Source of the DNA: WLMZ01 sp043753895
GTDB taxonomy: Bacteria; Actinomycetota; Acidimicrobiia; Acidimicrobiales; Ilumatobacteraceae
Length of the DNA: 64,000 nt
Reading direction: 5' to 3'
Assembly (NCBI GenBank): GCA_043753895.1
Contig: JAYUWK010000080.1
Location: 37,655-101,654, forward strand
Positions 25,540 through 33,536 of this stretch are shown here, in pieces (position 1 is the first letter of the stretch; every line of letters begins with the position of its first letter). The position numbers and the translations under genes are program-made. Below the pieces are notes generated by a model that saw only the letters and a program-made list of their open reading frames with translations, had not been told where the DNA came from and searched no databases.

Positions 25540-26435
25540 CCTACGACGACATCATGGCTGTGTTCTGCGCCACCCCCACCGAGCCGATTCCCGTGCCGAT
25601 CGTGCCTGCCACCGAAGCACGCCTTTTCCGCGATGCGCTCGAGCCCATCGCCACGCACGGCTGGTGGTCACGTCCGCCATCTGAGCGAATCGCCGCGTTG
25701 GGCCTGAGCTTCTTCGACGGATACGTGTGGGGTCGTGCTGCAGCGCTGGGCACGCCGGAGGCTTCGGTGGTCGTCGCGACATTCGGCGTCTTCGAGCCGG
25801 GCATGCTCATGGCCGTCTATCAGCACGCGGTGTCAGTGGCCTCGCGTGACGCCGTGTTGGCGGCGCGTGCCGATGGCGCAGCTGAGAGCTTGGCCACGCT
25901 CGTGTCCGCCGACGAGGCCGCAGCCATTGCTGATCCGCTCTTTGCGGCAATCAGGCAGCTCGATGGCATGGGCCGACCACTGTTCAGTGCCCTCCGTGGG
26001 CTCCCTCTTCCCGATACGGCACAGGGTCGTTTGTGGAGGGCGGCCGAGCTCGTGCGCGAGCATCGTGGTGATGGCCATCTCGCCGCTGCCGTCGCAGCGG
26101 GTTTCGACGCCGTCACCCTGAACGTGATCACTGAGCTATGGCTCGGTTATGCCATCGGCGAGTACAGCCACACACGTGGGTTCACAGCCGAGCAGTTGGG
26201 CGCGGCCGTAGGCGGCCTCGAGCAGCGAGGTTGGGTCAGCAACGGCGCGCTGACCACCGCTGGTCTTGCCGCGCGACTCGAACTGGAGCACGCGACCGAC
26301 GTATCACAACAGCGACTGATCGATCTCTTGGGCGATGATCTGGACGACATCATCAGCCGCGCCGAAAGCGTGTCGACGCAAGTCCTCGCCGCGCGCGCCT
26401 TCCCCACCGATCCGCGCAAACGCGCAGCCGGCTGA
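25536..26435 (+). CDS. SCO6745 family protein (SalK-like)
   Basis: A 299-residue protein resembling the actinobacterial SCO6745/SalK family: an all-helical N-terminal part (FFDGYVWGRAAALGTPEA), and a C-terminal winged-helix-like segment (FTAEQLGAAVGGLEQRGWVS, then GALTTAG). The family has no established reaction and is often near acyl-CoA enzymes. The GTG at 25536 overlaps the cyclase stop, and an acyl-CoA dehydrogenase follows 98 bases later. It could be a binding or regulatory protein of that pathway. Confidence 0.75.
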   Translation: MTYDDIMAVFCATPTEPIPVPIVPATEARLFRDALEPIATHGWWSRPPSERIAALGLSFFDGYVWGRAAALGTPEASVVVATFGVFEPGMLMAVYQHAVSVASRDAVLAARADGAAESLATLVSADEAAAIADPLFAAIRQLDGMGRPLFSALRGLPLPDTAQGRLWRAAELVREHRGDGHLAAAVAAGFDAVTLNVITELWLGYAIGEYSHTRGFTAEQLGAAVGGLEQRGWVSNGALTTAGLAARLELEHATDVSQQRLIDLLGDDLDDIISRAESVSTQVLAARAFPTDPRKRAAG

Positions 26436-26533
26436 GAACACGCGGGCGCGGCGCCGCAGGTTGGACTCCGGGTCAGACTGCTCCGTACGATGCTCTGACC
26501 GACACCCGCTGGGTGCAAACGACGAGGTGTGCA

Positions 26534-27778
26534 ATGTTCGAATGGAACGACGAGCAACAGATGATCCGCGATGCCGTGCGGCGCTTCGTCGACGACGAGA
26601 TCCGCCCTCACGTGGAAGAACTCGAGCATGGCGACATGCCGCCGTACGACATTCTGCGCAAGCTGTTCGCCACGTTTGGCATGGACGCAATGGCCCGCGA
26701 TCGCTTCAAGCGGCAGATGGAGCGCGAGCATGCGGTGGCCGACGCTATCTCCCGCGGCGAGACACCTCTTGCTCCGGTAGAGCATTCGGGAGGCGACGGC
26801 GGTGGCGCTGGCATGACCCTCATCCCGATCATCGAACTGTGTCGCGTCTGCCCGGGCATGGTGACCGCAATGGGCGTGAGCATGGGCCTCACCTCAGCCG
26901 CGATCATGTCGAAAGGCACGCTTGCGCAGAAAGAGCGTTGGGCACTCGACTTGCTCACCATGGACAAGGTCGGCGCTTGGGCCATCACCGAGCCGGGCTC
27001 TGGATCAGATGCGTTCGGTTCCATGCGCGCCACCGCGCGACGCGACGGCGACGACTACATCCTCAGCGGCTCCAAGACATTCATCACCAACGGTCCATAC
27101 GCCGACATCACCGTATTCATTTGCAAGCTCGACGAAGGCAACCCGCCTGAACAGCGCAAGGTATTGAGCTTTGTGCTCGAACGCGGTATGCCCGGCTTCG
27201 TGCAGTCGAAGCCACTGCGCAAGATGGGGATGCACTCCTCGCCCACCGGCGAACTGTTCCTCGACGATGTGCGTGTCGGTCGCGATCGGTTGATCGGCGA
27301 GACCGAAGACCTCCCTGCGGGTGGCCGCGATGGCGCCAAGGCGACATTTCAGCAAGAGCGCTCGGGCGTGGCCGCGATGGCGCTGGGCATCATCGAGGAA
27401 TGCCTGCAGCTCAGCGTTGCTTATGCGAAGAACCGCGTGCAGTTCGGCAAGCCCATCGGTGAATTCCAACTCATCCAGGACAAGCTCGCCCGCATGGAGG
27501 TTGCCCGGATGAACGTGCAAAACCTGGTGTTCCGCACCATCGAGATGAGCGCCGCAGGCACGAGCATGTCGCTCGCCGAGGCGTCGGCAATGAAGCTCTA
27601 CTCTGCGCGAGCCGCCACCGAAGTGGCGCTCGAGGCCGTGCAACTTCACGGCGGCAACGGATACATGAGTGAGTTTCGCGTCGAGCAACTCGCGCGTGAC
27701 GCCAAGGTGCTACAGATCTACGCCGGTACCGACGAGATCCAGATCACCCACATCGCCCGCGACCTACTGCGCGCCTGA
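26534..27778 (+). CDS. Acyl-CoA dehydrogenase
   Basis: A 414-residue FAD-dependent dehydrogenase that oxidises an acyl-CoA to the 2-enoyl-CoA. Family segments are ITEPGSGSDAFGSMRATA, GSKTFITNG, GMHSSPTGELFLDDV, AYAKNRVQFGKPIGEFQ and YAGTDEIQITHIARDLL, the last near the flavin. An internal insert (HSGGDGGGAGMTLIPIIELC) after about residue 90 is somewhat unusual. GAGGTG precedes the ATG at 26534. It probably belongs with the cyclase and SCO6745 genes in one catabolic unit. Chain length specificity cannot be read. Confidence 0.92.
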   Translation: MFEWNDEQQMIRDAVRRFVDDEIRPHVEELEHGDMPPYDILRKLFATFGMDAMARDRFKRQMEREHAVADAISRGETPLAPVEHSGGDGGGAGMTLIPIIELCRVCPGMVTAMGVSMGLTSAAIMSKGTLAQKERWALDLLTMDKVGAWAITEPGSGSDAFGSMRATARRDGDDYILSGSKTFITNGPYADITVFICKLDEGNPPEQRKVLSFVLERGMPGFVQSKPLRKMGMHSSPTGELFLDDVRVGRDRLIGETEDLPAGGRDGAKATFQQERSGVAAMALGIIEECLQLSVAYAKNRVQFGKPIGEFQLIQDKLARMEVARMNVQNLVFRTIEMSAAGTSMSLAEASAMKLYSARAATEVALEAVQLHGGNGYMSEFRVEQLARDAKVLQIYAGTDEIQITHIARDLLRA

Positions 27779-27796
27779 GCGGCTACCCGCACTCGA

Positions 27797-28168
27797 TTAA
27801 TACGGAGCCTTCAGCCGGACAAACATCGGGAAGTGCTTCATGTTGCGCGTGAGCAGCGGGGCATCGAGCAACACCGCTGTCGCGGCGACGACGTAGTCGA
27901 TCGCGTCGATGCCCGAATGCGATCGCCGGTACTTTCGCGAGAGTTGCGCTTCGGTGTCGGCAACGGCGCTGTCCACCGGACCATCCACGCACGCATCGAG
28001 CAGACCGAGAATCACGCTCATCTCGCTCGGGCGAGCACCGGCAAGAACCTCGCAGCGGACCATCGATGGCACCACGACGATGTCGTCGGCGTGCCGATCG
28101 AGCACTGCGACCGCTGCGGGCACGCCACGCAGGACATCGACGAGCACGTTCGTATCGACGACGATCAT
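27797..28168 (-). CDS. vapC: VapC-type toxin (PIN-domain ribonuclease)
   Basis: A 123-residue PIN protein. It begins MIVVDTNVLVDVLRG with catalytic Asp 5, has a conserved Glu in VRCEVLAG near residue 41 and an acidic IDAIDYVVAATA cluster about residue 92, matching the four-acid PIN site. Such toxins cut tRNA or rRNA. Its start overlaps the antitoxin stop by four bases. Confidence 0.9.
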   Translation of the reverse strand: MIVVDTNVLVDVLRGVPAAVAVLDRHADDIVVVPSMVRCEVLAGARPSEMSVILGLLDACVDGPVDSAVADTEAQLSRKYRRSHSGIDAIDYVVAATAVLLDAPLLTRNMKHFPMFVRLKAPY

Positions 28169-28470
28169 CGGGGTACACGGCGTCGAGCGGCGCTCACCTC
28201 AGAGACCTCTGCCACCGGGCGAGCCAGCAGCGACGCCCGCATCCGCTGCTGATACCCCAAACCGTCGTCCCGGCGCCCATTCCACACCCCGGACGCGTCG
28301 TGCAGAGCTTTGCTGAATCGCGTGGATCGCTCGGCCGCGGTTTCGATTCGGTACTGCGCTGAGATCGATTTTCGAACGAGTTCTGCAATGGACGCTCCAG
28401 TTCGTTCGCTCTCGTTGGTCAACGCCACGTAGTGGGCGCCATCGAGGGTGATCTGCATGCGGTGGCTCAT
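28165..28470 (-). CDS. vapB: VapB-type antitoxin (ribbon-helix-helix-like)
   Basis: A 101-residue protein with an N-terminal MQITLDGAHYVALTNESE and ERTGASIAELVRKSI pattern, typical of a ribbon-helix-helix DNA-binding fold, then a basic C-terminal tail that would bind the toxin. It lies upstream of vapC, overlapping it by four bases, and has three repeats in its promoter that suggest autoregulation. A TAAGAT hexamer 7 bases before the ATG implies a leaderless transcript. Confidence 0.87.
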   Translation of the reverse strand: MSHRMQITLDGAHYVALTNESERTGASIAELVRKSISAQYRIETAAERSTRFSKALHDASGVWNGRRDDGLGYQQRMRASLLARPVAEVSEVSAARRRVPR

Positions 28471-28471
28471 G

Positions 28472-28497
28472 ACATCATCTTACATCAGCTCACATCA
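28472..28497 (-). promoter_or_regulatory. VapBC operator: three TGATGT repeats spaced 10 bp
   Basis: On the minus strand TGATGT begins at 28497, 28487 and 28477, exactly one helical turn apart, directly before the vapB start. The repeats cover the likely -10 (TAAGAT, 28483-28478). This is the expected place and geometry for cooperative binding of the VapBC complex. Confidence 0.65.
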
Positions 28498-28618
28498 CCA
28501 TACGAAGCGTCGATGGTGAAGCGGTCGCGCCCTCAGCCGAGGAGTGGACAATTGACAGCATGCATGACAGATAGTTGAATGATGGCCGGACTCGCCCGGT
28601 GGCGGTCAGGGGGACGCG

Positions 28619-30889
28619 ATGAATCAGTACGACCGGTTCGATGGTGTGATTGGACGCACCACCAAGGACTCGACGCCCTGGTGGCCAGAGCCGCCACATC
28701 CCGGCGAGGACGCTCCAAATGTGCTGATCATCCTCATCGACGATCTCGGCTTTTCCCACTTCGAATGCTTCGGCTCCACCATCGAGACGTCCAACATCAA
28801 TCGCCTCGCCAACGGCGGCCTGCGCTTCACGAACTTCCACGTGAACCCGGTGTGCTCCCCTACCCGCGCCGCGCTGCTCACCGGTCGCAATGCACACGAA
28901 GTCGGTATGCGCTCCGTCTCGAACTTCAGCAGCGGCTACCCGCACATGCGCGGCCGCATCTCCAACCATGCAGGCACCATCGCCGAAGTGCTCCGCGCCG
29001 AGGGCTACGGCACGTTTGGTCTCGGCAAGTGGCACCTGTGCCCGATGGAGGAAGCATCGGCCGCGGGCCCGTTCGATTCATGGCCATGCCAACGCGGCTT
29101 CGACCGCTTCTACGGATTTCTCGATGGCGAGACCGATCAGTTCCATCCCGAACTCGTCTACGACAACCATCACATCGACCCACCCAAGACGGTGGAAGAG
29201 GGTTATCACCTCAGCGAGGACTTGGTCGATCGCGGTATCGGCTTCTTACACGACAGCATCTCCATCCGCCCGGATCGCCCGTTCTTCATGTACCTCGCCT
29301 TCGGCGCGACCCACGCCCCGCATCAGGCACCAGCCGAATACGTGGAGAAATATCGCGGCCGATTCGACGAGGGCTGGGACGTTGCCCGCGAGCGTTGGTT
29401 CGCCAACCAGATCGAGATGGGGCTGCTGCCACCCGACACTGAGCTCGCCCCGCGTAACCCGGGTGTGGCCGCGTGGGGCGACCTGCCCGACAACCAGCGT
29501 CGCCTTGCATGTCGCCTACAAGAGGCGTACGCGGGTTTTCTCGATCACACCGACGCCCAGATCGGCCGGCTGCTCGACAGTCTCCAGCAACTCGGCCGAC
29601 TCGACAACACGCTCGTGTTCTTGATGTCCGACAACGGCGCCTCGCAGGAGGGTGGTGAGTTCGGCGTGATGCACGAGATGAAGTACTTCAATTTCATGAT
29701 CGAGACCCCCGACGAAGCCGTGCAGCACATCGACGACATCGGCGGGCCACACAGCCACTCGAACTACCCGTGGGGCTGGGCCCAGGCCGGCAACACGCCG
29801 TTCAAGTGGTACAAGCAAAACACCCACGAGGGCGGTGTCCACGTTCCGCTGGTGGTGCACTGGCCATCGGGCGTCGCCCCCGAGCAGGTCGGTGCGATAC
29901 GCGATCAGTTCCACAACGTGAACGACGTGGTGCCCACGATCTACTCGATACTCGGCATCGCACCGCCCGACGTCTTGCGAGGTCTCGAGCAGCTGCCGAT
30001 CACCGGAACATCGATGCAGTATTCATTCCACGACGCCGACGCTCCGACGCACAAACACGTGCAGTTCTTCGAGAACATGGGCAGTCGCGCCATCTATCTC
30101 GACGGCTGGAAGGCTGTCACGCGCCACATGCCGGGCACGTCGTACGACGACGATCACTGGGAGCTGTACCACTACGAACAGGATCGCGCCGAGATCCACG
30201 ATCTCTCTGCCGAGCAACCCGACAAGCTGCAGGAACTCATCGACGCATGGTGGGTCGAGGCAGAGGCGCACGGCGGGTTGCCACTCGACGACCGCGGCAT
30301 CGAATTGTTCCGCGCTCGCTTTCGCGATCGGTCACCGCACCGGGCCAACCGCACGTACTCCTACATCCCGCCCGTCACGCCGATACCCGCGATGGTCGCA
30401 GCAGGCATCAGCGGGCGGAGCTGGGAGCTCAACGCCACTGTTGATCGCCCGGCCGGTGCAGGCGGCGTGCTCTACGCAACCGGTACGCACAACTCCGGCC
30501 TCAGCGTGTTCGTTCAGCACGACCGGTTGGTCTTCGATTACAACTGCTTCAGCGACCGCACGATCATCGAGTCCGAAACCACGCTGCCCGTTGGTCCATC
30601 GGTGCTCGGCGTGCAGTTCAAACGCACGGGCCTAAAGGCCACGGTGACCTTGACGGTAAACGGCGAGCCCTGCGGGAGTGGCTCGATACCGCGCATCATG
30701 ACGATGATCTCCTCGATCGGACCGAGTGTGGGCATGGATCACGGCTCCACGGTGAGCGAGCGCTACACCGACGCCAACCCGTTCACCGGTCACCTCGAAC
30801 GAGTAGACATCGCGCTGCGTTCGGATCGACCCGCGGAAGACCGTCAGGCCGCCGCGACCGCCGAACGGGTGACGAACCTCACCCAATAA
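28619..30889 (+). CDS. Arylsulfatase (type I, formylglycine-dependent)
   Basis: A 756-residue sulfatase. The modification motif VCSPTRAALLTGR contains the CxPxR cysteine converted to formylglycine. Metal and active-site segments include LIDDLGF near residue 40, GLGKWHL, and FLMSDNGAS near 345. No signal peptide is seen, so it is probably cytoplasmic or exported in an unusual way. The last 170 residues form a beta-sandwich-like extension with a TGTHNSGLSVFVQHDRL segment. A GGGGG-type Shine-Dalgarno precedes the ATG. Substrate may be a sulfated organic compound or polysaccharide fragment. The modifying enzyme is not in this window. Confidence 0.9.
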   Translation: MNQYDRFDGVIGRTTKDSTPWWPEPPHPGEDAPNVLIILIDDLGFSHFECFGSTIETSNINRLANGGLRFTNFHVNPVCSPTRAALLTGRNAHEVGMRSVSNFSSGYPHMRGRISNHAGTIAEVLRAEGYGTFGLGKWHLCPMEEASAAGPFDSWPCQRGFDRFYGFLDGETDQFHPELVYDNHHIDPPKTVEEGYHLSEDLVDRGIGFLHDSISIRPDRPFFMYLAFGATHAPHQAPAEYVEKYRGRFDEGWDVARERWFANQIEMGLLPPDTELAPRNPGVAAWGDLPDNQRRLACRLQEAYAGFLDHTDAQIGRLLDSLQQLGRLDNTLVFLMSDNGASQEGGEFGVMHEMKYFNFMIETPDEAVQHIDDIGGPHSHSNYPWGWAQAGNTPFKWYKQNTHEGGVHVPLVVHWPSGVAPEQVGAIRDQFHNVNDVVPTIYSILGIAPPDVLRGLEQLPITGTSMQYSFHDADAPTHKHVQFFENMGSRAIYLDGWKAVTRHMPGTSYDDDHWELYHYEQDRAEIHDLSAEQPDKLQELIDAWWVEAEAHGGLPLDDRGIELFRARFRDRSPHRANRTYSYIPPVTPIPAMVAAGISGRSWELNATVDRPAGAGGVLYATGTHNSGLSVFVQHDRLVFDYNCFSDRTIIESETTLPVGPSVLGVQFKRTGLKATVTLTVNGEPCGSGSIPRIMTMISSIGPSVGMDHGSTVSERYTDANPFTGHLERVDIALRSDRPAEDRQAAATAERVTNLTQ

Positions 30890-30910
30890 GTGGCCCCTTC
30901 GTAGGCGGCA

Positions 30911-31690
30911 CTACATCGTGAACGCGAGTCGGCGCGCTGCGTGATCGCCGAGTCCGGCATCACCCGACCAGGTGACACGGCCATCGTCGATGGCTGTCTG
31001 CGGATCGATACGTCCGCAGGCGAGCATCATGAACGTGAGCGAATCCATCGACAAGGTCACATCCGGTGAGGCCAGCTCGTCGACGCGAGCGGCACGACCA
31101 TCGACCTTCGCCAGCAGTCGGCGGCGCACGGGTCCGGTGAGCTCGATGGCAATGCCCTTGCCATCTGCCAGCCCAATCTTCTTGCCGACAATGAAGCCAA
31201 TGGAAGCGTGGACCTCGTCGAGGGCCATCTCTGCGGCGGGCCCACCGTCATCACCGGCAAGGCCGAGCGGCACCCGGATGTCGCGTTCGTGCACCCACAT
31301 GTCGAACTCACGAATCGCCATGAATCGCGCATAGGTGCCGGGCCCCACAGGAGTGATCGACGGCTCGTCGAACTCCGCGTCAGTCATCGCAGAGAGTTCA
31401 TCGAGGCGCTGCGCCGTGACGACGCGGTAGCGCTCGGCGAGCTGCTCAGGGCCGAGCGGTGCGAGATCGGCACCGATCGCTGCCATCGCACCAAAGGGAT
31501 CGTCGTTACCCGGCCGCCAGCCGAGCAGCGCCGTCTCGATGGTGGTCACGTGCGCCACGACGCCCTGAACATCCCACGCTGGGCACAGCGACTGCCTACT
31601 CCATTGCTCGGCGGACAGTCCTGCAATCACATTGCCGAACGACGTGAAGACCGCGCGGAGGTTGTCGGTGATTGCGATGCGGGTGCTCAT
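30911..31690 (-). CDS. Maleylpyruvate isomerase family mycothiol-dependent enzyme (DinB fold)
   Basis: A 259-residue protein of the MDMPI/DinB four-helix family, which uses mycothiol as cofactor. The pattern LCPAWDVQGVVAHVTTIE near residues 36-53 and AIREFDMWVHERDIRVPLG near 128 supply the His, Glu and His metal ligands. A C-terminal SCP2-like lipid-binding region is suggested by GRVTWSGDAGLGDHAAR. Its start overlaps the stop of the mycothiol-dependent reductase-like gene by four bases, so both belong to one operon and may process the same thiol-linked substrate. Confidence 0.82.
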   Translation of the reverse strand: MSTRIAITDNLRAVFTSFGNVIAGLSAEQWSRQSLCPAWDVQGVVAHVTTIETALLGWRPGNDDPFGAMAAIGADLAPLGPEQLAERYRVVTAQRLDELSAMTDAEFDEPSITPVGPGTYARFMAIREFDMWVHERDIRVPLGLAGDDGGPAAEMALDEVHASIGFIVGKKIGLADGKGIAIELTGPVRRRLLAKVDGRAARVDELASPDVTLSMDSLTFMMLACGRIDPQTAIDDGRVTWSGDAGLGDHAARRLAFTM

Positions 31691-32397
31691 CGTGCCGGCC
31701 TTTCTCTGGATTCCCAGTCGCGCCCGGCGAGGTACGGCGTGAACTGTTCTTCGATGTGTCGTAGGTCGGCGTCGGACTTGGGCCGCTTGATCTCATAGAG
31801 GTGCGGGAACCGACGCGTGGCGCTGACGAGGTCCCACAGCGCAACGGCGTCGTCGCCGCACACGGCCGGCGTGAGGACGGGGCCGTATAGGTGGCTGCCA
31901 TCGTCGAACACCAACGTGGGAACGCCGAACCCACCATGCGAAACGACCGTGTTGTGATCCTGATGGACGTCGTCGTGGGTGGTGGGGTCATCGATGGCCT
32001 GTTGCACCAGACCGGGGTCAAGCCCGATCGACTCGAGCAACTCGCGAGCCACCTCTGGTTGGTGCGGCTTGCAGCCATGCAGATGCAGCGCGCTGCCGGC
32101 GGCCAGGTAGAAACGATCGCAGTCGTCCATCGATGTGCGGCGCAGCAGCGCAGCGATGCGCATCATGCTCCACCCGTAGGACCACTCGCGTTCCCACGGG
32201 TGCTTCTTGCCTTCGGAGCGGTTGATCTCCTCGAGCGAGAAGAACCGCCAATCGATCTGCAGGCCGGTTTGGCGGCGCACATCACGAATCCACAACGATG
32301 TCTGAAACGCCCATGGGCACATGACGTCGAAGTGAAAGCCGATGCGCTCTGGGCCAACCTGAGTACCCGCCTCGTTAGCAATCTCCATACGAGTCAC
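31687..32397 (-). CDS. Mycothiol-dependent nitroreductase-like (Rv2466c family) DsbA-fold protein
   Basis: A 236-residue thioredoxin-fold protein. It carries DVMCPWAFQTSLWIRDV, the active-site segment; Rv2466c has CPWC, but here the second cysteine is alanine (CPWA). The cis-proline is in GGFGVPTLVFDDG, and YGPVLTPAVCGDDAVALWD and RFPHLYEIKRP match the family C-terminus. Such proteins reduce nitro compounds with mycothiol or act as DsbA-like isomerases. It overlaps both neighbours by four bases. Monothiol chemistry is likely. Confidence 0.78.
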   Translation of the reverse strand: MTRMEIANEAGTQVGPERIGFHFDVMCPWAFQTSLWIRDVRRQTGLQIDWRFFSLEEINRSEGKKHPWEREWSYGWSMMRIAALLRRTSMDDCDRFYLAAGSALHLHGCKPHQPEVARELLESIGLDPGLVQQAIDDPTTHDDVHQDHNTVVSHGGFGVPTLVFDDGSHLYGPVLTPAVCGDDAVALWDLVSATRRFPHLYEIKRPKSDADLRHIEEQFTPYLAGRDWESRERPAR

Positions 32398-33128
32398 ATG
32401 TTCTCCGCAGCAATCGACGATACGAGTTGATTGATCGTAGGGGTCAACACCAAGGTATAGGCATCGGCGATTGCAACCTGTCGGTGAGTCGTGTCAACCT
32501 CGATGCGCTGTAATTCAGTGGCGACGGCGGCGAGTGCGGCGCGACTTGGGTACGCCACGAAACGAACCTGATCCCACGAACGCCCGTCACCCAAAATGGT
32601 GCCTTCGACGTTGAAGAACCCGTCGATTCGCGCCCCCTGTGGTCCGGCCAGCTCACCGGCCACGTCCTGATAGCCCGTCATGTCATCGAGCCCTTCAGAG
32701 TCTGCCAACTTCAGAACGTGGAGCACCACGATGGGGCCGTCATCGACCGTGGACGGGTGCGGGACATCGGCCCAATCGGCGATGTCGAGCGGCGACGCGG
32801 CGACGTCGATCGGCAGGCAACCAATCACGATGGTGGTCGACATACCAGCCTCTTCGTGGGCGCGCAGTTCCACAAAATCGGGCCGTGACTGCATCTCGAT
32901 GAACGAGCGACGGGTGGGGTACTTGACCACGCCGACGCGGTCCCACGTCGGCTCGGCCCCGAGAAGCTGCTGTTCGACATCGGCGAAGAAGACCGCCCGT
33001 GCGCCGATTGCGGCGAGCGGCCCGAGCGGCGCGTAGCGATCGTCGGCTTCGCGCCCGCTGATCGCAGACTCGCGCCCGTCGGCGTAGTCGGCGGCCTCTC
33101 GGTACTTCATCAGGTTCACCATCCACAC
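32394..33128 (-). CDS. DUF1330-like dimeric alpha-beta barrel protein, 5' end probably frameshifted
   Basis: A 244-residue protein with two repeats of a ferredoxin-like (DUF1330/NIPSNAP-type) domain: MVNLMKYREAADYADG with VGVVKYPTRRSFIEM, then VLHVLKLADSEGL with VRFVAYPSRAALAAV. The only usable starts are the GTG at 33128 and the ATG at 33122, yet family members carry about 20 more residues including a DDGP segment. That segment is present before the GTG (PDDDGPV), and the adjoining frame reads WLTEEAERLFFGA, which would join on if one base of the CCC at about 33147-33149 were absent. A frameshift or sequencing error at that point is likely. Confidence 0.6.
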   Translation of the reverse strand: MWMVNLMKYREAADYADGRESAISGREADDRYAPLGPLAAIGARAVFFADVEQQLLGAEPTWDRVGVVKYPTRRSFIEMQSRPDFVELRAHEEAGMSTTIVIGCLPIDVAASPLDIADWADVPHPSTVDDGPIVVLHVLKLADSEGLDDMTGYQDVAGELAGPQGARIDGFFNVEGTILGDGRSWDQVRFVAYPSRAALAAVATELQRIEVDTTHRQVAIADAYTLVLTPTINQLVSSIAAENM

Positions 33129-33536
33129 CGGGCCATCGTCGTCGGGCGCCGAAGAACAAGCGCTCGGCTTCTTCCGTGAGCCAACTCAGCTCTTCGCCTC
33201 GATCCTTGATGCAGCCTGGGACTGCGATGTCGTGGTCCTCGGGACCTTCAGTCGACCAGACCGTGCAGCCGAAGCCCTCGCTGGAGCAGAGTCGACCTCC
33301 GACTCGCGTGCACGTTCGCACGCCAATCAGCCCTCTGGGCAATCAATCTGATCACCGAGATGACCGGAGCCGTCGCCATCCTGCGGTCGTCGCCGCTCGA
33401 ACGGCGTGAGAGAGACGTGCGTGCCGCAGCGAAGGATGTCACCATGAGCCCGGCCGCCTACATCACCGGTGGGGTGTCAAGCTACGACTCGGATGCGATC
33501 TGTGGAACACCTCACTCGATCACATCGCAACCGCAA
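33129..33536. other. Intergenic region with traces of coding sequence
   Basis: 408 bases between the DUF1330-like gene and nrdJ. On the minus strand a frame from about 33342 to 33148 reads EDHDIAVPGCIKDRGEELSW and on into the DUF1330-like gene (see that entry). Nothing else is recognisable, and no terminator hairpin stands out after nrdJ. Confidence 0.4.
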
